Below the pieces are notes generated by a model. It was not told the DNA's origin. It ran no database searches and worked only from the letters and a program-made list of their open reading frames with translations. Made by a program: the position numbers and the translations under genes. From Slackia piriformis YIT 12062 (GTDB taxonomy: Bacteria; Actinomycetota; Coriobacteriia; Coriobacteriales; Eggerthellaceae), in contig NZ_JH815198.1 in NCBI RefSeq assembly GCF_000296445.1, forward strand, positions 670,975 through 734,974: a stretch of 64,000 bases of DNA. The letters are read 5' to 3'. How positions within the stretch are numbered: position 1 is the stretch's first letter; every line of letters starts with the position of its first letter. This document shows positions 62,146 through 64,000 of this stretch, in pieces.

Positions 62146-62682
62146 ATGAAAAAGGTTCTCCTGGCTGTTTCGGGCGGCATCGCGGTTTATAAAGCGTGCG
62201 ATATCGTGAGCAAGCTCACGAAGCGCAACGTCGATGTGCAGGTCATCATGACCGAGAATGCTACGAAGTTCGTCACGCCTCTGACATTCGAGGCCCTGTC
62301 CAAGCATATGGTGTTCACCGACACCTTCGATTATTCCTATGACGCCTCCATCAAGCATATCTCTCTGGCGCAGGAGGCCGATTTGCTCTGCGTCGCTCCC
62401 GCCACGGCGAACATCATGGCAAAGATGGCTCACGGCATTGCCGACGACATGGTGTCTTCGACGTTTCTTGCGGCGACGTGTCCTGTGTTGGTGTGTCCTG
62501 CGATGAATACCAACATGTACGAAAATGCTGCCACGCAAGCGAATTTGCGCATTCTCGAAGAGCGTGGCATGAAGATTGTCGGGCCTGGCGTGGGCAAGCT
62601 TGCCTGCGGCGACGTTGCCAAGGGCGTTCTTGCTCCGGTCGACGATATCGTGGACGCCATCATGGAGACGCTTGGACAGTAG
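62146..62682 (+). CDS. coaC: Stand-alone phosphopantothenoylcysteine decarboxylase-like flavoprotein (CoaC type)
   Basis: A 178-residue HFCD flavoprotein. VSGGIAVYKACDIVSKL binds FMN, the catalytic histidine lies in IKHISLAQEADL, PAMNTNMYENAAT is the PAMNxxM substrate loop, and GKLACGDVAKG holds the proton-donor cysteine. These features favour CoA biosynthesis (PPC decarboxylase) over UbiX or lantibiotic decarboxylases. There is no CoaB synthetase domain or coaB gene next to it, unlike the usual fused CoaBC. GAAAGGAATGG precedes the ATG. Confidence 0.85.
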   Translation: MKKVLLAVSGGIAVYKACDIVSKLTKRNVDVQVIMTENATKFVTPLTFEALSKHMVFTDTFDYSYDASIKHISLAQEADLLCVAPATANIMAKMAHGIADDMVSSTFLAATCPVLVCPAMNTNMYENAATQANLRILEERGMKIVGPGVGKLACGDVAKGVLAPVDDIVDAIMETLGQ

Positions 62683-62709
62683 CCCGTCTGTCTTCGGAAT
62701 GATTCAAAG

Positions 62710-62742
62710 AAAGAGCGCGCAAGCCCGGCTGCGCGCTCTTTT
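62710..62742. terminator. Bidirectional terminator between coaC-like and nth
   Basis: 11-bp stem AAGAGCGCGCA / TGCGCGCTCTT with an 8-base loop, T run on the plus side, between convergent genes. Confidence 0.92.
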
Positions 62743-62776
62743 GCGTTTTGCGGAGTGTTTGCTTTGCGAAGGGGTC

Positions 62777-63439
62777 TTATTTCGCCTTTCCGCAGCTCGG
62801 GCATAAGTCGTTAATCAGGCACATTTCGCATTTCGGGTTGCGTGCGCTGCAGAACTCGCGCCCGAAATGCACCCACTGGTGATTGATGAACAGCCAGTCG
62901 TGCTGCGGGTAGATTTTCAAGAGCTTGGCCTCGGTCTTCTGCGGTGTATCGTCGTTGCGCGTTGCGAATCCGAGCCTGTGCGCTATGCGATACACGTGCG
63001 TGTCGACGGCGATGCCCTGCGGATTGCGAAATGCCTGGCACATGACGACGTTGGCGGTTTTGCGGCCGACGCCGGGAAGCGTCTGCAAGGCGTCGATGTC
63101 GTTGGGGATGGTTCCGCCGAAATCTGCAAGCACGGTCTGCGCGCATGCCACGATGTTTTTCGCCTTCGAGCGAAAGAACCCGAGCGGGTGGATGATCGCT
63201 TCGATGTCCTCTACGCGGGCGTGGGCCATTGCTTCCGGAGTTCCGAAGCGCGAGAAAAGCTCCGGGGTCACTTTGTTTACGGCGGCGTCCGTGCACTGTG
63301 CCGAAAGAATTACCGCGATGGTGAGCGTGAATGGGTCTTCGTGATCGAGGGAGCATTCGCCCTCGCCGTAATATTCGTAGAGGCGGCGTTCTATCTCTGC
63401 CGCTCGTTCTCGTTTCTGGGTCAGGTTTTCGCGTGGCAT
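62777..63439 (-). CDS. nth: Endonuclease III
   Basis: DNA glycosylase/AP lyase for oxidised pyrimidines. The 220-residue protein has the helix-hairpin-helix LPGVGRKTANVV with the catalytic lysine, the catalytic aspartate in AVDTHVYRIAHRLG, and a C-terminal [4Fe-4S] loop (CSARNPKCEMCLINDLCPSC, cysteines spaced 6-2-5). ATG 63439 has AAGGATG upstream. It diverges from mfd, and the shared region carries a candidate LexA box. Confidence 0.96.
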   Translation of the reverse strand: MPRENLTQKRERAAEIERRLYEYYGEGECSLDHEDPFTLTIAVILSAQCTDAAVNKVTPELFSRFGTPEAMAHARVEDIEAIIHPLGFFRSKAKNIVACAQTVLADFGGTIPNDIDALQTLPGVGRKTANVVMCQAFRNPQGIAVDTHVYRIAHRLGFATRNDDTPQKTEAKLLKIYPQHDWLFINHQWVHFGREFCSARNPKCEMCLINDLCPSCGKAK

Positions 63440-63518
63440 GGGCGCATCCTTCGTACGGTGGTTTGACGGCATTGTAGCCCAAGACGGGTTCGTGGGTTCT
63501 TCGAGAATGTGCGCAGCA

Positions 63519-63549
63519 TTGCAGAATGCGAACAATCGTTTGCTACAAT
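63519..63549 (+). promoter_or_regulatory. Candidate mfd promoter with LexA box
   Basis: GAACAATCGTTT (63530-63541) resembles lexA box 1 (GAACAAACGTTT; two differences, both in the central four bases). It ends two bases before TACAAT (63544-63549), the same geometry as in the recA promoter. A weak TTGCAG (63519-63524) lies 19 bases upstream of the -10. Confidence 0.6.
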
Positions 63550-63637
63550 TCGGATAGATTCCGGTCGCTTGTGCGGCCTTGTCGTGTTTGTCTTTCCGCC
63601 CGTATGCTGCGCGGGCTTTTGGTTCATGGAGGAATGT

Positions 63638-64000
63638 ATGCTCATCGATTCGCTCGCGTTCGCCATCGAAGAAAGCGGCGCGCTCGCGCCCGTCTACGAG
63701 AAACTTGACGCGGGCCAGGATGCAACGCTGGCTATAGCCGCTTCCGCCCGCCCGTTCGCGATTGCCGCGCGCTTTGCCGCGCACCCGCAATCTATGCTGG
63801 CGGTCATTCCGGGCGAAGATGCGGTGGACGGTTTCGCCCGAAGCATCGCTGCGTATGTGGGGGATGCGCACGTCGCGGTTTTCCCCATGCGTTGCGATTA
63901 TCCGTTTGCCCCCAAAGAACCCGATGCGCGCTTCGTCGCCCGCCGGGCCCATGCGGCCTGGGCCCTTCAGTCGGGCGAAGACGTCATCGTTGTGGCGTCC
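63638..64000 (+). CDS. mfd: Transcription-repair coupling factor Mfd, N-terminal part (cut by the window end)
   Basis: The first 121 codons match the UvrB-like domain 1 of Mfd: LAVIPGEDAVDGFARSIAAY, then VAVFPMRCDYPF, PDARFVARRAHAAWAL and DVIVVAS at the edge. Mfd removes RNA polymerase stalled at lesions and recruits UvrA. GGAGGAATG provides the ribosome-binding site for ATG 63638. The assignment rests on the N-terminal segment only. Confidence 0.82.
   Translation, partial: MLIDSLAFAIEESGALAPVYEKLDAGQDATLAIAASARPFAIAARFAAHPQSMLAVIPGEDAVDGFARSIAAYVGDAHVAVFPMRCDYPFAPKEPDARFVARRAHAAWALQSGEDVIVVAS

Noticed and set aside
1-64000. CRISPR array, prophage, restriction-modification or biosynthetic cluster
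   Set aside because: No regularly spaced repeats, phage structural genes, methyltransferase/nuclease pairs or biosynthetic megasynthases were seen. The acyl-CoA ligases lack adjoining carrier or condensation domains.

Overview
This window looks like a chromosome segment of an anaerobic, non-spore-forming member of the Coriobacteriia (Actinomycetota), most likely an Eggerthellales/Slackia-like bacterium. The reasons are a GC-rich genome that nevertheless carries RNase Y, SpoVS and Bacillus-style LexA boxes (GAAC-N4-GTTC/T), a ferredoxin-dependent 2-oxoacid oxidoreductase, and pyruvate phosphate dikinase with its regulator. The taxon is an inference; no rRNA is present.

Layout. Positions 1-12.2 kb hold a dense plus-strand run of housekeeping and genome-maintenance genes: yajQ, rimO, a pgsA-cinA fusion, recA, recX, rny, an orphan GHKL ATPase, spoVS, miaB, miaA and hflX. 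At 12.3-13.5 kb lexA and a small tail-anchored membrane protein gene diverge from overlapping promoters that carry three LexA boxes. From 13.6 to 35 kb follow a dicarboxylate symporter, nrdR, dut, degV, ileS-lspA-rlu, def, a small basic reading frame with no stop codon that runs into a perfect hairpin, rpsO, pnp, the rpsP-khpA-rimM-trmD operon, lepB, glyQS, the PPDK regulator, ppdK and tRNA-Trp. From 35.07 to 38.71 kb lies a nested transposon: an IS21-family element (5-bp target duplication) inserted in the transposase gene of an IS1249-like element (25-bp perfect inverted repeats, 8-bp target duplication).

From 39.1 to 51.0 kb lies a catabolic cluster: an amidohydrolase, three AMP-forming acyl-CoA synthetases each next to its own XRE-cupin regulator, a four-subunit VorB-type 2-oxoacid:ferredoxin oxidoreductase, and a P-loop ATPase. 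Together these suggest conversion of branched or aromatic 2-oxoacids and free acids to acyl-CoA. From 51.4 to 57.3 kb an OmpR-type two-component system diverges from a VTC - DUF4956 - beta-helix lipoprotein operon. The two share an intergenic region with 11-bp-phased CCTGAAA repeats, which suggests one regulon. The sensor kinase (4-bp duplication) and DUF4956 (1-bp deletion) are frameshifted, and a Kef-type antiporter next door (57.3-59.8 kb) carries three lesions. The window ends with dgt, azlCD, a stand-alone coaC-like flavoprotein, nth, and the start of mfd, whose promoter carries a candidate LexA box placed as in recA.

Most notable: the non-stop reading frame at 22412-22626, whose mRNA architecture resembles ArfA-type ribosome-rescue genes; the SOS-controlled tail-anchored protein beside lexA; the PgsA-CinA fusion; the rny-GHKL-spoVS arrangement; and the XRE-cupin/acyl-CoA synthetase pairs around the oxidoreductase.
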